DNA of 19,385 nucleotides. Origin: Jimgerdemannia flammicorona. Its lineage: Eukaryota > Mucoromycota > Endogonomycetes > Endogonales > Endogonaceae. Both the position numbers and the translations under genes were made by a program. Each line of letters begins with the position of its first letter. Position 1 is the first letter of the stretch. The notes under the pieces were generated by a model, which saw only the letters and a program-made list of their open reading frames with translations, had not been told where the DNA came from and ran no database searches. This document shows positions 1 to 8,650 of the stretch, piece by piece. Location of the stretch: contig RBNI01002182.1 of NCBI GenBank assembly GCA_003990745.1, forward strand, positions 1-19,385, read 5' to 3'.

Positions 1-25
1 AAAAAAAAAAAAAAAAAAAAAAAAA
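1..25 (+). repeat. Poly(A) run at the window edge
   Basis: The first 25 bases are all A. They abut decayed minus-strand LINE RT sequence. A minus-strand LINE would end in poly(T) on this strand, so the run is better explained as the 3' tail of a plus-strand retroelement lying mostly outside the window. It could also be a simple A-run. Confidence 0.6.
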
Positions 26-574
26 GATACCTCACCATCTCTTCTGTAGAGACAATTGTTCCAATGACATTCTCTCCTACCAGCCCATTTTCCAACACCA
101 TTGTCTCACACTTATGTTAGTTGAGTTTTGCCCCAGAGTATACATACCTCATACCATTCCACTGTCTCAACATCTGCCACTGATCCAAGTCCAACCACCA
201 TGTTATCTGCAAAAGACCCAATCTTTCACACTATACCAAAGATAGAGAGCCCTGCTACCTTCTATTGAATTCTATCCATCAAAGGTTTTAATGAAAGGGT
301 ATAAAGAATAGAAGACAGTGGATCCCTCTGTGGGACTCCTCTCCTCAAGAGAAATACCAGACCTCAGTGACTATTACACAATAGTGCTGCCCTACTGCCC
401 TTCAACAGACTCAATATAGAAGCTCAAAATAGTATGAGAACTCTAATTCTATCTAGTACCTTACCCAGCCACACCTGTTAAATGTGATCATAGGCCTTCT
501 TCTAATCTAAAAAGACCAGTCTCCCATCTAGTCTACTAGCCCATGTTACTTCAATAACTCTATGGACCCAAGCT
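26..574 (-). pseudogene. LINE ORF2, downstream RT fragment (RT motifs A to C)
   Basis: Read on minus from 574 leftward, this resumes the LINE reverse transcriptase that is cut off at 8651. Visible in order are HRVIEV, a motif-A block LVFLD-stop-KKAYDHIN (about 480-530), GVPQRDPLSSILYTL (the GxPQGxPLSP block, about 290-345) and FADNMVVGL (about 185-220). In the last, the usual F/YADD box has its second Asp changed to Asn, so the enzyme would be inactive. Several stops and shifts interrupt it (for example the tag in the motif-A block). The fragment ends at the poly(A) run, so the thumb and 3' UTR are missing here. RT family membership is clear from the motifs; the exact clade (for example Tad-like) cannot be told by eye. 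Confidence 0.82.
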
Positions 575-1077
575 GAGGAGGAGGAAGGCCCAGCAGGAGC
601 CATGGGAGTGAACCCAGAACCAGTGTCAAAGTGAACAGAAGATATGTGAAAGAGTGTGTATAAGGGGGATGAATAAAGAATATAACTGAATTTGCATCAG
701 CTGTTTATTGCCATATAAAAATGCAGTCCTTATATACAAAATATGACATCCCAAAAGGGAGGATGCCCCACAACTTGGGGCAAACTGAATTAGGAACCAC
801 ATGACTGCTGGATATAAGCAGAGATAAAGGGGGAGCCAATTCCAGTTGCAGGATAAAAATCACAAACAAACACAAACAAAACAAATCCAAATCAAGATTA
901 AAAAACATCTGCAGATCCTGGAGGGGTGAGCGTGAGCAAGGGGTGAGGCCGAAACAGAGTGAGCTGCAGTGAGCCTGAGCAAAGCAAGAGGCTGAAGACA
1001 GCAGAGGGGAGTAGAGTAAGGCCAAGACCCTGGAGCAAGTGTGAGACCCCAGAGAAGGCAAGAATGTTTTTTAATCC
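575..1077 (-). repeat. Pseudo-LTR, copy A downstream
   Basis: A 503-bp repeat found four times in the unit. Reading on minus it begins ggattaaaaaacattcttgcc at 1077, has an internal inverted copy (atgttttttaatc, about 900), a TATA-like box and an AATAAA signal near 710-735, and ends in the pyrimidine run ggccttcctcctcctc at 575. Other copies: 4217-4720, 4706-5039 (truncated) and 8148-8650. Confidence 0.85.
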
Positions 1078-1181
1078 TCTCCAGCAGAGCCAGAGGTACC
1101 AGAAGGTGATGAAAACACAAAATGAGAGCAATGGATTATAGAAGAAATAGAAGAAAGACATGAATGAGTGATCAGAGGGCA

Positions 1182-2999
1182 TCAAGAAAGAGATGAAAGT
1201 CCATAGCATGAAAGAGAAGAGCACAGGATAGTATCAGGACATTGAGCAACCCAGTGAGCATGATTAAATGGTATAATAAGAATTAGGAGTGGGAAAGAAG
1301 AGGGGGTATGGAGAGGGTAAGGGGGGAGAGAGGGAAGAGAGGGGGAGTAAAGAGGAGAGAGAAGGGAAGAGTGAACAACAGACCATTCAACAGAAGTAAG
1401 CAGATCATGAATGATAGAAATTGGGTAGGCATGATGATGGACTATGAAGTTGCCAAGAACCTGAACAGCAGACACCCAATCAGAATGATGAGAGCAGCAT
1501 AATGCAAGATGACAAGCCTCACTATAAATATATTCTAAAAGAGTGTGATGAGAATGGTTGGACAAGAAGTCAGGGAACTGTTGAGAATGTGGGAAATGAG
1601 AATAAACAACAGTTCAAAAGGGAGAAAGAGAAATGGAAAGGTCTAAAAAGGGAATACTAGTTATACTGCACACCCAAGTAATAGAATGATGGAGAGGATA
1701 GATGCCCAGAAACACACTAGAGATATCAATATCAGCAACAGCAAAGACAATAAAGTCATCGATGTATTGGCAAAAGAAGATATCCCCAGCCCGGAACATA
1801 ATAGATAGAGATGAAGAGAGATCATGTATCACATGAAGTTCATGGGCCAGACCAACAAGATTAGCAAGGGTGGGGGCACAATTCATACCCATGGCAATAC
1901 TAGAAGTCTGGTGAAAAGAGCCAAAGGCTGACTCAAAATAATTAGAGCCACAGACGAGAAGCATAAGCTCAACAATGGAAGCCAATGAGACTGGGAAATC
2001 CAAAGGAAAGACAATGGAATCTAAGAAGTAAAGCCAATCATTGATCTCATTAAAACAAATAGCAGTATAAAATGAGGAAAAGTCATCAGAGGCCAAATGG
2101 GAAAAATAGTGAACAGGCACAATAGTAGAGCAGAGAAGGGCGAGCTCCTGAGTATCATAAAGAATAGTATACTCAGGCCCAAGATGGTGTTGTAAGAGAG
2201 CTATCCAGGAGAGGAAGAAGTGGGATAACCACTTCGAAATCTCAGTGGTAGGAGAACTATAAGCAGCCATAATGGGATGCCAAGCCAAAGTAGGCTTGTG
2301 AACTTTAGAAAGGGCATAAAAGACTGGAAGACAAATGTCAGGGGAGGACAAAGAGTCCTGGAAGAAGTTAAAAATGGGGTTTGTGAATAAGGAATCCGAA
2401 AGTGATCTGGCATGAGCCAGAGAAACCCGAAGAAGAGTGAGAACCTCATCTAATCCAAGAGCACTAGGCTCATAAGCCATGGCTCAAAGGAGGGCAGAAA
2501 GGCCATCAAGGTAGAGCAACTTAGGAATAAGTACAAAACCTTGATTCTTATCAGTGACTGTAAGCAAATGCATAGGCAATTGCTTGACCAATTTAAGTGC
2601 AGTATGCATGGCATAGTCCAAAACCAAGCAAGAGTGAGCGCATCCAGGAATGGACAGTGAGCAGGCCATGTCAAGGAATATGCAGTGTGAAGAGATGTTG
2701 GGAGGAGGGGCCAAATCACTGGGAACAAAATAGTGAGAGGGCATCTCATCATGATCTTTAAAGAAGATGGCAAGGTCAAGAGCATGATGAAAACATATGA
2801 GATGAGCTGGATCAGTGAAGGAGAATTGTGAGGGAGTTACAGGAAAAACAAAGTGAGGACTCAAGGATAAGGTGAAGACTTGAAGAGGAGAAAGGGGGCA
2901 GTCAGTCAAAGAGAAAGGAGGAGACAAAAGTGTCCCAAGAGAAGAATAAACTCAAAAATTCAGGATGAGCAACTGGGAAAGACAAAGGGGGGACAGTAT
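1182..2999 (-). pseudogene. PLE-like reverse transcriptase ORF2, copy A
   Basis: A frame of about 605 codons, continuous apart from stops at 2954-2952, 2483-2481 and 1616-1614. In order: LSPHFVFPV (N-terminal block), VTDKNQGFVLIPK (about 2510-2560, the DKxxG finger motif), LSKVHKPTLAWHPIMAAYSS (near 2300, KxHKP...PI), DDFSSFYTAI (motif A), SIAMGMNCAPTLANL (motif B), QYIDDFIV (motif C, catalytic Asp pair intact, about 1745-1775), SIPFLDLSISL, and a thumb-like FIVHHHAYPISIIHDLL. This is the Penelope-like RT pattern, which primes cDNA synthesis from the element's RNA. No GIY-YIG endonuclease follows; coding ends at 1182 after GLSSLS. The position matching copy B's ATG reads ATA here, so the start is lost. 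Copy B supports each inferred stop change: its counterpart of the 2483 stop is CGA, and of the 1616 stop is CAA. Confidence 0.82.
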
Positions 3000-3085
3000 G
3001 AGGAACTACTCAGGGCACATCAGAAGCAATGATGGAATCCAAGAAGGGACAGAGACACCAGGGGAGAACCACACCAGGGAGAAGT

Positions 3086-4299
3086 TTAAGAGTGGGAGGC
3101 CTTCTCTTTCCCTCTGACTTTTTTTGAAGGTGATGAGCCCGATGAATGGGAGCACACCCTGTCAGAGTGCCAGACTTTGTGGCTACAGGCTTTCATGCAG
3201 CCCTTACATTCAGGGGCACAGATAGAGGAGGCAGAGGAGGAACTGGCAGAGGAGGCCAAAGGCAAGCAAGCAGCCAAAGGGGCAGCAGCATGAGGAACAC
3301 CACCATGAGGACAGACAGACTTGGCCAGGTGCCAGTAGGCACAGTGGAGGCAACTGGAGCAGACAGCTCAAGGCCAGGCCCTGACAGGGTGAGAACCAAG
3401 TTGGCAGCCATGCTTGGGGGTAGGGGGAATAGAGGAGGAGGCCTTGCCAGGAGAGGGGGACCAGGAAGAGACCAACAAAGCTTGGTTGGGCTTAGCAGGG
3501 GTCTTGGTAGGGGTCTTGGAGGGGGCCTTGGCAGCAGCAGTGGTGAAGGAATAGACCTCAGCATGGGCAGCAGCACAAGCTTCGGTATGAATGGCCTCAG
3601 AGACTGAAACCTCAGAGGAGGCAGGCAGGGGAGCAGTTGCAGTGGCACAAGCAGAAGCAGTAGCATGTGACAACTCTTACTCATGAAGATGAGTGACAAA
3701 GGAAGTGCCAGCAAGGAGGAAGCAATGCACAGTATTGATATTAGTGGTGACAGAAGGAATCTCATGGATGGTGAAGCTACAGAAGGGGGCAGCATCCAAG
3801 AGGCGAGAGGAGGTGAAGGCCATGAAGGTGGCACAGGTATGGTGAAAGGAGGCAGAAGTGGTGGTGGCAGAAGTGACAGCAGCATCAGTAGCAGCAAGCT
3901 TAGCAGTGGTAGTGGCAGCATAAATCTCTTCAGAGAGAGCTTGGCAGGGCCTCAGGGAGAATGGAGTAGCAGACAGTGGGCAGAGTAATGACTGATGTCA
4001 TGGCAGAGACAAGCCTCCTTGGCAGAGAGGGCAAGAACTGACTGGAACTGAGAGAGGAGCAGACAACCAGAAAGACAAAGGTCCAGGGGGAGGGAAAGAA
4101 TGGCAGATGAGATATAGGTCTCAAACAAGACAGTGGTGGGGGTAAAGGCAGAGAGAGGAACCTCATCTATGAGCTCATCGATAAGGATGGAGGTCCTGAG
4201 GGCAGGCAGTACAGCAGAGGAGGAGGAAGGTCCAGTGGGAGCCATGGGAGTGAACCCAGAACCAGTGTCAAAGTGAACAGAAGACATGTGGAAGAGCAT
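3086..4299 (-). pseudogene. PLE-like ORF1 (Ala/Ser/Thr-rich, zinc-knuckle-like), copy A
   Basis: Starts at an ATG at 4299, just downstream of the TATA-like box in the pseudo-LTR, and reads MLFHMSSVHFDTGSGF. It is rich in Ala, Ser, Thr and Pro with low-complexity runs. Near 4000 a 2-base deletion relative to copy B shifts the frame; the protein resumes as LSHATAS-like sequence and passes a TGA near 3365. The C-terminal part holds CSSCLHCAYWHLAKSVCPH (about 3300-3355). This contains C-x2-C-x3-H-x5-C, close to a gag-type zinc knuckle, followed by a second Cys/His-rich patch, ECKGCMKACSHKVW. It ends KASHS-stop at 3086. An RNA-binding, Gag-like role is an inference from the knuckle and from its place upstream of the RT. 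I do not recognise a named family. Confidence 0.65.
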
Positions 4300-4720
4300 A
4301 TATAAGGGGGACGAATAAAGAATGTAACCAAAATTGCATCAGCCATTTATTGCCATATAAAAACGTGGTCCTTATATATAAAATACAATATCCCAAAAGG
4401 GAGGATGCACCACAACTTGGAGTAAACCGAATTAGGAACCACATAACCACTGGAGATAAGTGGAGATAAAGGGGGGGCCAATCTCAGTTGCAGGATAAAA
4501 ATCACAAACAAACACAAACAAAACAAATCTAAATCAGGATTAAAAAACATCTGCAGACCCCAGAGGGATGAGCATGAGCAAGGGGTGAGGCCAAAACAGA
4601 GCAAGCCACAGTGAGCCTGAGCAAAGTGAGGGGCCAAAGGCAGCGGAGGGGAGTAGAGTAAGGCTGAGACCCTTGAGTGAGCACGAGACCCCAGAGGGGG
4701 CAAGGATGTTTTTTAATCCC
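4217..4720 (-). repeat. Pseudo-LTR, copy A upstream (full length)
   Basis: A 504-bp copy of the repeat, read on minus from ggattaaaaaacatcc at 4720 to the purine run gaggaggaggaagg at 4217. The minus-strand TATA-like box lies at 4371-4378 and the ORF1 ATG at 4299, so this copy would serve as copy A's promoter. Confidence 0.83.
4706..4720. other. Palindrome centre: shared 15-bp junction
   Basis: The 15 bases gatgttttttaatcc are at once the start of copy A's pseudo-LTR (read on minus, ggattaaaaaacatc) and an internal site of copy B's pseudo-LTR (read on plus). Every full pseudo-LTR carries this motif twice in opposite orientation, about 170 bp apart. The two arms therefore meet at a pre-existing inverted repeat. 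Confidence 0.8.
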
Positions 4721-4877
4721 AATTTGGATTTGTTTTGTTTGTATTTGTTTGTGATTTTTATCCTGCAACTGAGATTGGCTCCCCCTTTATCTCTGCTTAT
4801 CTCCAGTGGTCATGTGGTTCCTAATTCAGTTCACCTCAAGTTGTGGCACATCCTCTCTTTTGGGACATCGTATTTTG

Positions 4878-4885
4878 TATATAAG
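4878..4885 (+). promoter_or_regulatory. TATA-like box of PLE-like copy B
   Basis: TATATAAG, conserved in the same place in all four pseudo-LTRs (for example 8489-8496), about 70 bp upstream of the ORF1 ATG at 4957. Its spacing suits a promoter inside the pseudo-LTR. An AATAAA-like signal lies about 25 bp further on, as expected if the same repeat also ends the transcript downstream. Confidence 0.55.
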
Positions 4886-4956
4886 GACCACATTTTTACA
4901 TGGCAATAAATAGCTGATGCAATTTCAGTTATATTCTTTATTTGTCCCCCTTATAC

Positions 4957-6186
4957 ATGCTCTTCTACATATCTTCTATTTACTTTGACACTGGTTCTGG
5001 GTTTGCTCTCATAGCTCCCGCTGGGCCTTCCTTCTCCTCTGCTGTACCGCCTGCTCTCGGGGCCTCCATCCTCATCAACAAGCTCATGGATGAGGTTCCT
5101 CCTCCTCCTTCTCTCCCCACCTTTACCCCTGCCACTGTCTCATTCGAGACCTATGTCTCATCTGCCATTCTTTCCCTCCCCCTGGACCTTCATCCTTCTG
5201 GTCATCTGCTCCTCTCTCAGTTCCAGTCAGTTCTTACCCTCTCTATCAAGGAGGCTCATCTCCACCATGACATTGATGTCGTTGCTCTGCCCACCATCTG
5301 CTACTCTGTTCTCTCTGAGGCCCGCCACCAAGCTCTCTCTGAAGATGTTTGTGCCACCACTGCCACTGCTAAGCTTGCTGCTACTGATGTTGCCACTACT
5401 TCTACTGCCACCACTTCTGCCTCCTTCCACTGTGCCTGTGCCACCTTCATGGCCTTCACCTCCTCTCATCTCTCAGATGCTGTCCCCTTCTGTGGCTTCA
5501 CCATCTATGAGGTTCCTTCTGTCACTGCTGACATTGACACTGTACATCGCTTCTTCCTTGCCAGCACTTCCTTTGTTGCTTGCCTTTATGAGCAAGAGTT
5601 GTCACATGCTGCTGCTTCTGCTCATGCCACTGCCACTGCTCCCCTACCTGCCTCCCCTGAGGTTTTGGTCTCTGAGGCCATTCATGCTAAAGCTCATACT
5701 GCTGTCCATGCTGAGGTCTATTCCTTTGCCACTACCACTGCCAAGGTCCCCTCCAAGACCCTCGCCAAGACCCCTGCCAAGCCCAACTAAGCTTTGTCAG
5801 CCTCTTCCTGGTCCCCCTCCCCTGGCAAGGCCTCTTCCTCTATTCCCCCTGCCCCCAAGCATGGCTGCCAACTTGGTTCTCACCCTGTCAGGGCCTGGCC
5901 TTATGCTGTCTGCTCCGGTCACCTCTACTGTGCCTACTGGCACTTGGCCAAGTCTGTCTGTCCTCATAGTGGTGTTCCTCATGCTGCTGCCCCTTCGGCT
6001 GCTCACTCGCCTTCGGCCTCCTCTGCTGGTTTCTCCTCCGCCTTCTCTACCCATGCCCCTGAATGTAAGGACTACATGAAAGCCTGTAACTGCAAAGTCT
6101 GGTACTTTGACAGGGTGTGCTCCCATTTGTCAGGCTTGCCACCTTCAAAAGAAGTCAGAGGGAAGGGGAAGGCCTCTCACTCTTAA
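4957..6186 (+). pseudogene. PLE-like ORF1 (Ala/Ser/Thr-rich, zinc-knuckle-like), copy B
   Basis: The first real ATG is at 4957 (MLFYISSIYFDTGSGF). The frame runs about 409 codons to KASHS-stop at 6186, with one internal TAA at 5788-5790. Copy A has CAA there (AKPNQALL), so this is a C-to-T stop. The protein is Ala/Ser/Thr-rich with repeats of TATAPLPAS and TAKVPSKTLAKT type in its second half. The C-terminal Cys/His cluster is partly altered: CSGHLYCAYWHLAKSVC, where copy A has CSSCLHC. The knuckle core C-x2-C-x3-H-x5-C of copy A has become H-x2-C-x3-H-x5-C here. ORF2 starts 87 bases after the stop in another frame. A Gag-like role is inference. Confidence 0.68.
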
Positions 6187-6272
6187 ACTTCTCCCCAGCA
6201 TGGTTCTTCCCCAGTATCCATATCTCTTCTTGGATTCCATCATCACTTCTAGTGTGCCCTGAGTAGTTCCTC

Positions 6273-8043
6273 ATGCTGTCCTCCCTTCATCTTTCCCAGT
6301 TGCTCATCCTGAATTTTTGGGTTTATTCTTCTCTTGAGACACTTTTGTCTCCTCCTTTCTCTTCGGCTGACTGCCCCCTTTCTCCTCTTCAAGTCTTCGC
6401 CTTATCCTTGGGTCCTCACTTTGTTTTTCCTGTGACTCCCTCACAATTCTCCTTCACTGATCTGGCTCATCTCACATGTTTTCATCATGCTCTTGACCTT
6501 GCCATCTTCTTTAAAGATCATGGTGAGATGCTCTCTCACTATTTTGTTCCCAGTGATTGGGCCCCCCCTCCCAACATCTCTTCACACTGCATATTCCTCG
6601 ACATGGCCTACTCACTGTCCATACTATGCTTAAATCAGTCAAGCAATTGCCTATATGTTTACTCACAGTTACTGATAAGAATTAAGGTTTTACACTTATT
6701 CCTAAATTACTCTACCTTGATGACCTTTCTGCCCTCCTTCGAGCCATGGCTTATGAGCCTAGTGCTCTTAGATTGGATGAGGTTCTCACTCTTCTTCAGG
6801 TTTCTCTGGCTTATTCCAGATTGCTTTCGGATTCTCCATTTGCGAACCCCATTTTTAACTTCTTCCAGGACTCTTTGTCCTCTCCTGACATTTATCTTCT
6901 GGTCTTTTATACCCTTCCTAAAGTTCACAAGCCTACTTTGGCTTGGCATCCCATTATGGCTGCTTATAGTTCTCCTATCACTGAGATTTCAAAGTGGTTA
7001 TCCTACTTCTTCCTCTCCTGAATGGCTCTCTTACAACACTGTCTTAGGCCTGAGTATACTATTCTTTGTAATACTTAGGAGCTCGATCTTCTCTGCTCCA
7101 CTATTGTGCCTGTTTACTATTTTTCCCATTTGGCCTCTGGTGACTTTTCCTCATTTTATACTGCTATTCATTTTGATGAGATTGATGATTACCTTTACTT
7201 CTTGGGTTCTATTGTCTTTCCTTTGGATTCCCCAGTCTCATTAGCTTCTATTGTTGAGCTTACACTCCTTGTCTGTGGCTCTAATTATTTTGAGTCAGCT
7301 CTTGGCTCTTTTCACCAGACATCTGGTATTGCCATGGGTACGAATTGTACCCCCACCCTTGCCAATCTCATTGGCCTGGCCCATGAACTTCATGCAATAC
7401 ATGATCTCTCTTCACCTCTATCTATTGTATTTCAGGCTGGGGATATCTTCTTTTACCAATACATCAATGACTTTATTGTCATTGCTGTTGCTGGTATTGA
7501 TATCCCTAGTGTGTTTCTGGGTATTTACCCTCCCCATCATTCTATTACTTAGATGTACAGTATGACTAGTATTCCCTTTTTGGACCTTTCCATTTCTCTT
7601 TCTCCCTTTCAAACTGTTGTTTATTCTTGTTTTCCATGTTCTCAAAAGTTCCCTGACTTCTTGTCCAATCATCCTCATCACACTCTTTTAGAATGTGTTT
7701 GTGGTGAGGCTCATCATCTTGCATTATGCTGCTCCCATCATTCTGATTGGGTGTCTGCTGTTTGGGTTCTTGGCAACTTTATAGTCCATCATCGTGCCTA
7801 CCCAATTTCTATCATTCATGATCTGCTTGCTTCTGTTGAATGGTCTGTTGTTTGCTCTTCCCTTCTCTCTCCTCTTTACCCCCCTCCCTTTCCTCCCTCC
7901 CCCCTTACTCTCTCCATACCCCCTCTTCTTTCCCACCCCCGATTCTTATCATACCATTTGATCATACTTGCTGGATTGCTCAATACCCTGATACCATCCT
8001 GTGCTCTTTTCTTTCACATCATGGACTTTCATCTCTTTCTTGA
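6273..8043 (+). pseudogene. PLE-like reverse transcriptase ORF2, copy B
   Basis: Starts at ATG 6273 (MLSSLHLSQLL), preceded by an in-frame TAG at 6264. A 46-base deletion near 6625, flanked by 'cat' in copy A, shifts the frame by one. The RT then reads on as LPKVHKPTLAWHP, DFSSFYTAI, GIAMGTNCAPTLANL, QYINDFIV and SIPFLDLSISL. Stops lie at 6683 (TAA), 7019 (TGA), 7076 (TAG) and 7550 (TAG); copy A has CAA, TGG, CAG and TGG at these sites. Motif C reads YIND in place of YIDD (Asn codon 7466-7468), which would abolish catalysis. A second shift in the C-rich stretch near 7880-7915 moves the end into a third frame, ILIIPFDHTCW, stopping at 8043. No GIY-YIG domain is seen. Confidence 0.83.
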
Positions 8044-8147
8044 TGCCCTCTGATTGCTCATTTGCATCTTCCTTCTGTTTCTTCCTTAATCCATCACTCT
8101 CGTTTTGCGTTTTCATTACCTTCTGGTGCCTTCAGCTCTGCTGGAGA

Positions 8148-8650
8148 GGATTAAAAAACATTCTTGCCCCCTCTGAGGTCTCATGCTCACTCTGGGGTCT
8201 TGGCCTTACTCCACTCCCCTCTGCTGCCTTTGGCTCCTTGCTTCGCTCGGGCTCACTGCAGCTTGCTCCATTTCAGCCTCACTCCTTGCTCACGCTCACT
8301 CCTCCAGGGTCTGCGGATGTTTTTTAATCCCAATTTGGATTTGTTTTGTTTATATTTGTTTGTGATTTTTATCCTGCAACTGGGATTGGCTCCCCCTTTA
8401 TCTCCACTTATCTCCGGCAGTCATGTAGTTTCTAATTCAGTTCGCCTCGAGTTGTGGCATGTCCTCCCTTTTGGGCCATTGTATTTTGTATATAAGGACC
8501 ATGTTTTTATATGGCAATAAATGGCTGATGCAATTTCGGTTATGTTCTTTGTTCATTCTCTTTATACACACTCTTCTATATATCTTCCATTCGCTTTGAC
8601 ACTGGTTCTGAGTTCGCTTCCATGGCTCCTGCTGGGCCTTCCTCCTCCTC
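8148..8650 (+). repeat. Pseudo-LTR, copy B downstream
   Basis: 503 bp from ggattaaaaaacattcttgcc to cctcctcctc. It holds TATATAAG at 8489-8496 and AATAAA at 8516-8521, the latter a plausible polyadenylation signal for copy B. Its end is the mirror of the left end at 575. Confidence 0.85.

Larger units (their letters stand above)
575..4720 (-). mobile_element. Penelope-like element copy A
   Basis: About 4.15 kb, read leftward: pseudo-LTR (4720-4217), ORF1 (4299-3086), ORF2 RT (2999-1182) and a downstream pseudo-LTR (1077-575). It is the fuller of the two copies. Its 5' pseudo-LTR is complete, and ORF2 has only in-frame stops and no frameshift that I can find. Its catalytic RT box YIDD is intact. 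ORF1 has a 2-base deletion relative to copy B. Confidence 0.8.
4706..5039 (+). repeat. Pseudo-LTR, copy B upstream (5'-truncated)
   Basis: Matches the last 334 bp of the repeat, starting at gatgttttttaatccc. The first ~170 bp present in the other three copies are missing. It still has the TATA-like box and the ORF1 start region. Confidence 0.82.
575..8650. mobile_element. Head-to-head inverted pair of Penelope-like retroelements
   Basis: Both ends carry the same terminal sequence: gaggaggaggaaggcc at 575 and its complement ggccttcctcctcctc ending at 8650. The left half (copy A, minus) and right half (copy B, plus) hold the same genes in mirror order about a centre at 4706-4720. The unit sits inside LINE RT coding sequence, whose two parts lie just outside (motifs up to GGRLIRE on the right, HRVIEV onward on the left). 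No clear target-site duplication is visible; only one to a few bases could be shared. PLEs are known to form partial tandems and inverted arrangements with pseudo-LTRs, which fits. The large palindrome could also have formed after a first insertion. Confidence 0.85.
4706..8650 (+). mobile_element. Penelope-like element copy B
   Basis: About 3.95 kb, read rightward: a 5'-truncated pseudo-LTR (4706-5039), ORF1 (4957-6186), ORF2 RT (6273-8043) and a full downstream pseudo-LTR (8148-8650). Relative to copy A it lacks about 170 bp at the start of the 5' pseudo-LTR and 46 bp inside ORF2. Its RT has lost a catalytic Asp. Confidence 0.8.

Noticed and set aside
26..574. Telomeric repeats next to the PLE-like unit
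   Set aside because: No TTAGGG-like tandem repeats on either strand at the element borders; the flanks are LINE coding sequence.
3146..3607. Gly/Arg-rich plus-strand ORF resembling an RGG protein
   Set aside because: Antisense shadow of copy A ORF1; low-complexity Ala/Ser/Pro codons give Gly/Arg on the other strand.
4700..4930. Hammerhead ribozyme, as found in some PLE pseudo-LTRs
   Set aside because: All pseudo-LTRs contain ctgatgca, but the core needs CTGANGA plus a GAAA segment with suitable stems, and I could not find these.
5090..6079. 330-codon Leu/Pro/Ser-rich open frame on plus
   Set aside because: Out-of-frame shadow of PLE-like ORF1 in a pyrimidine-rich stretch. ORF1 is supported by conservation between copies A and B in its own frame and by its Cys/His cluster.
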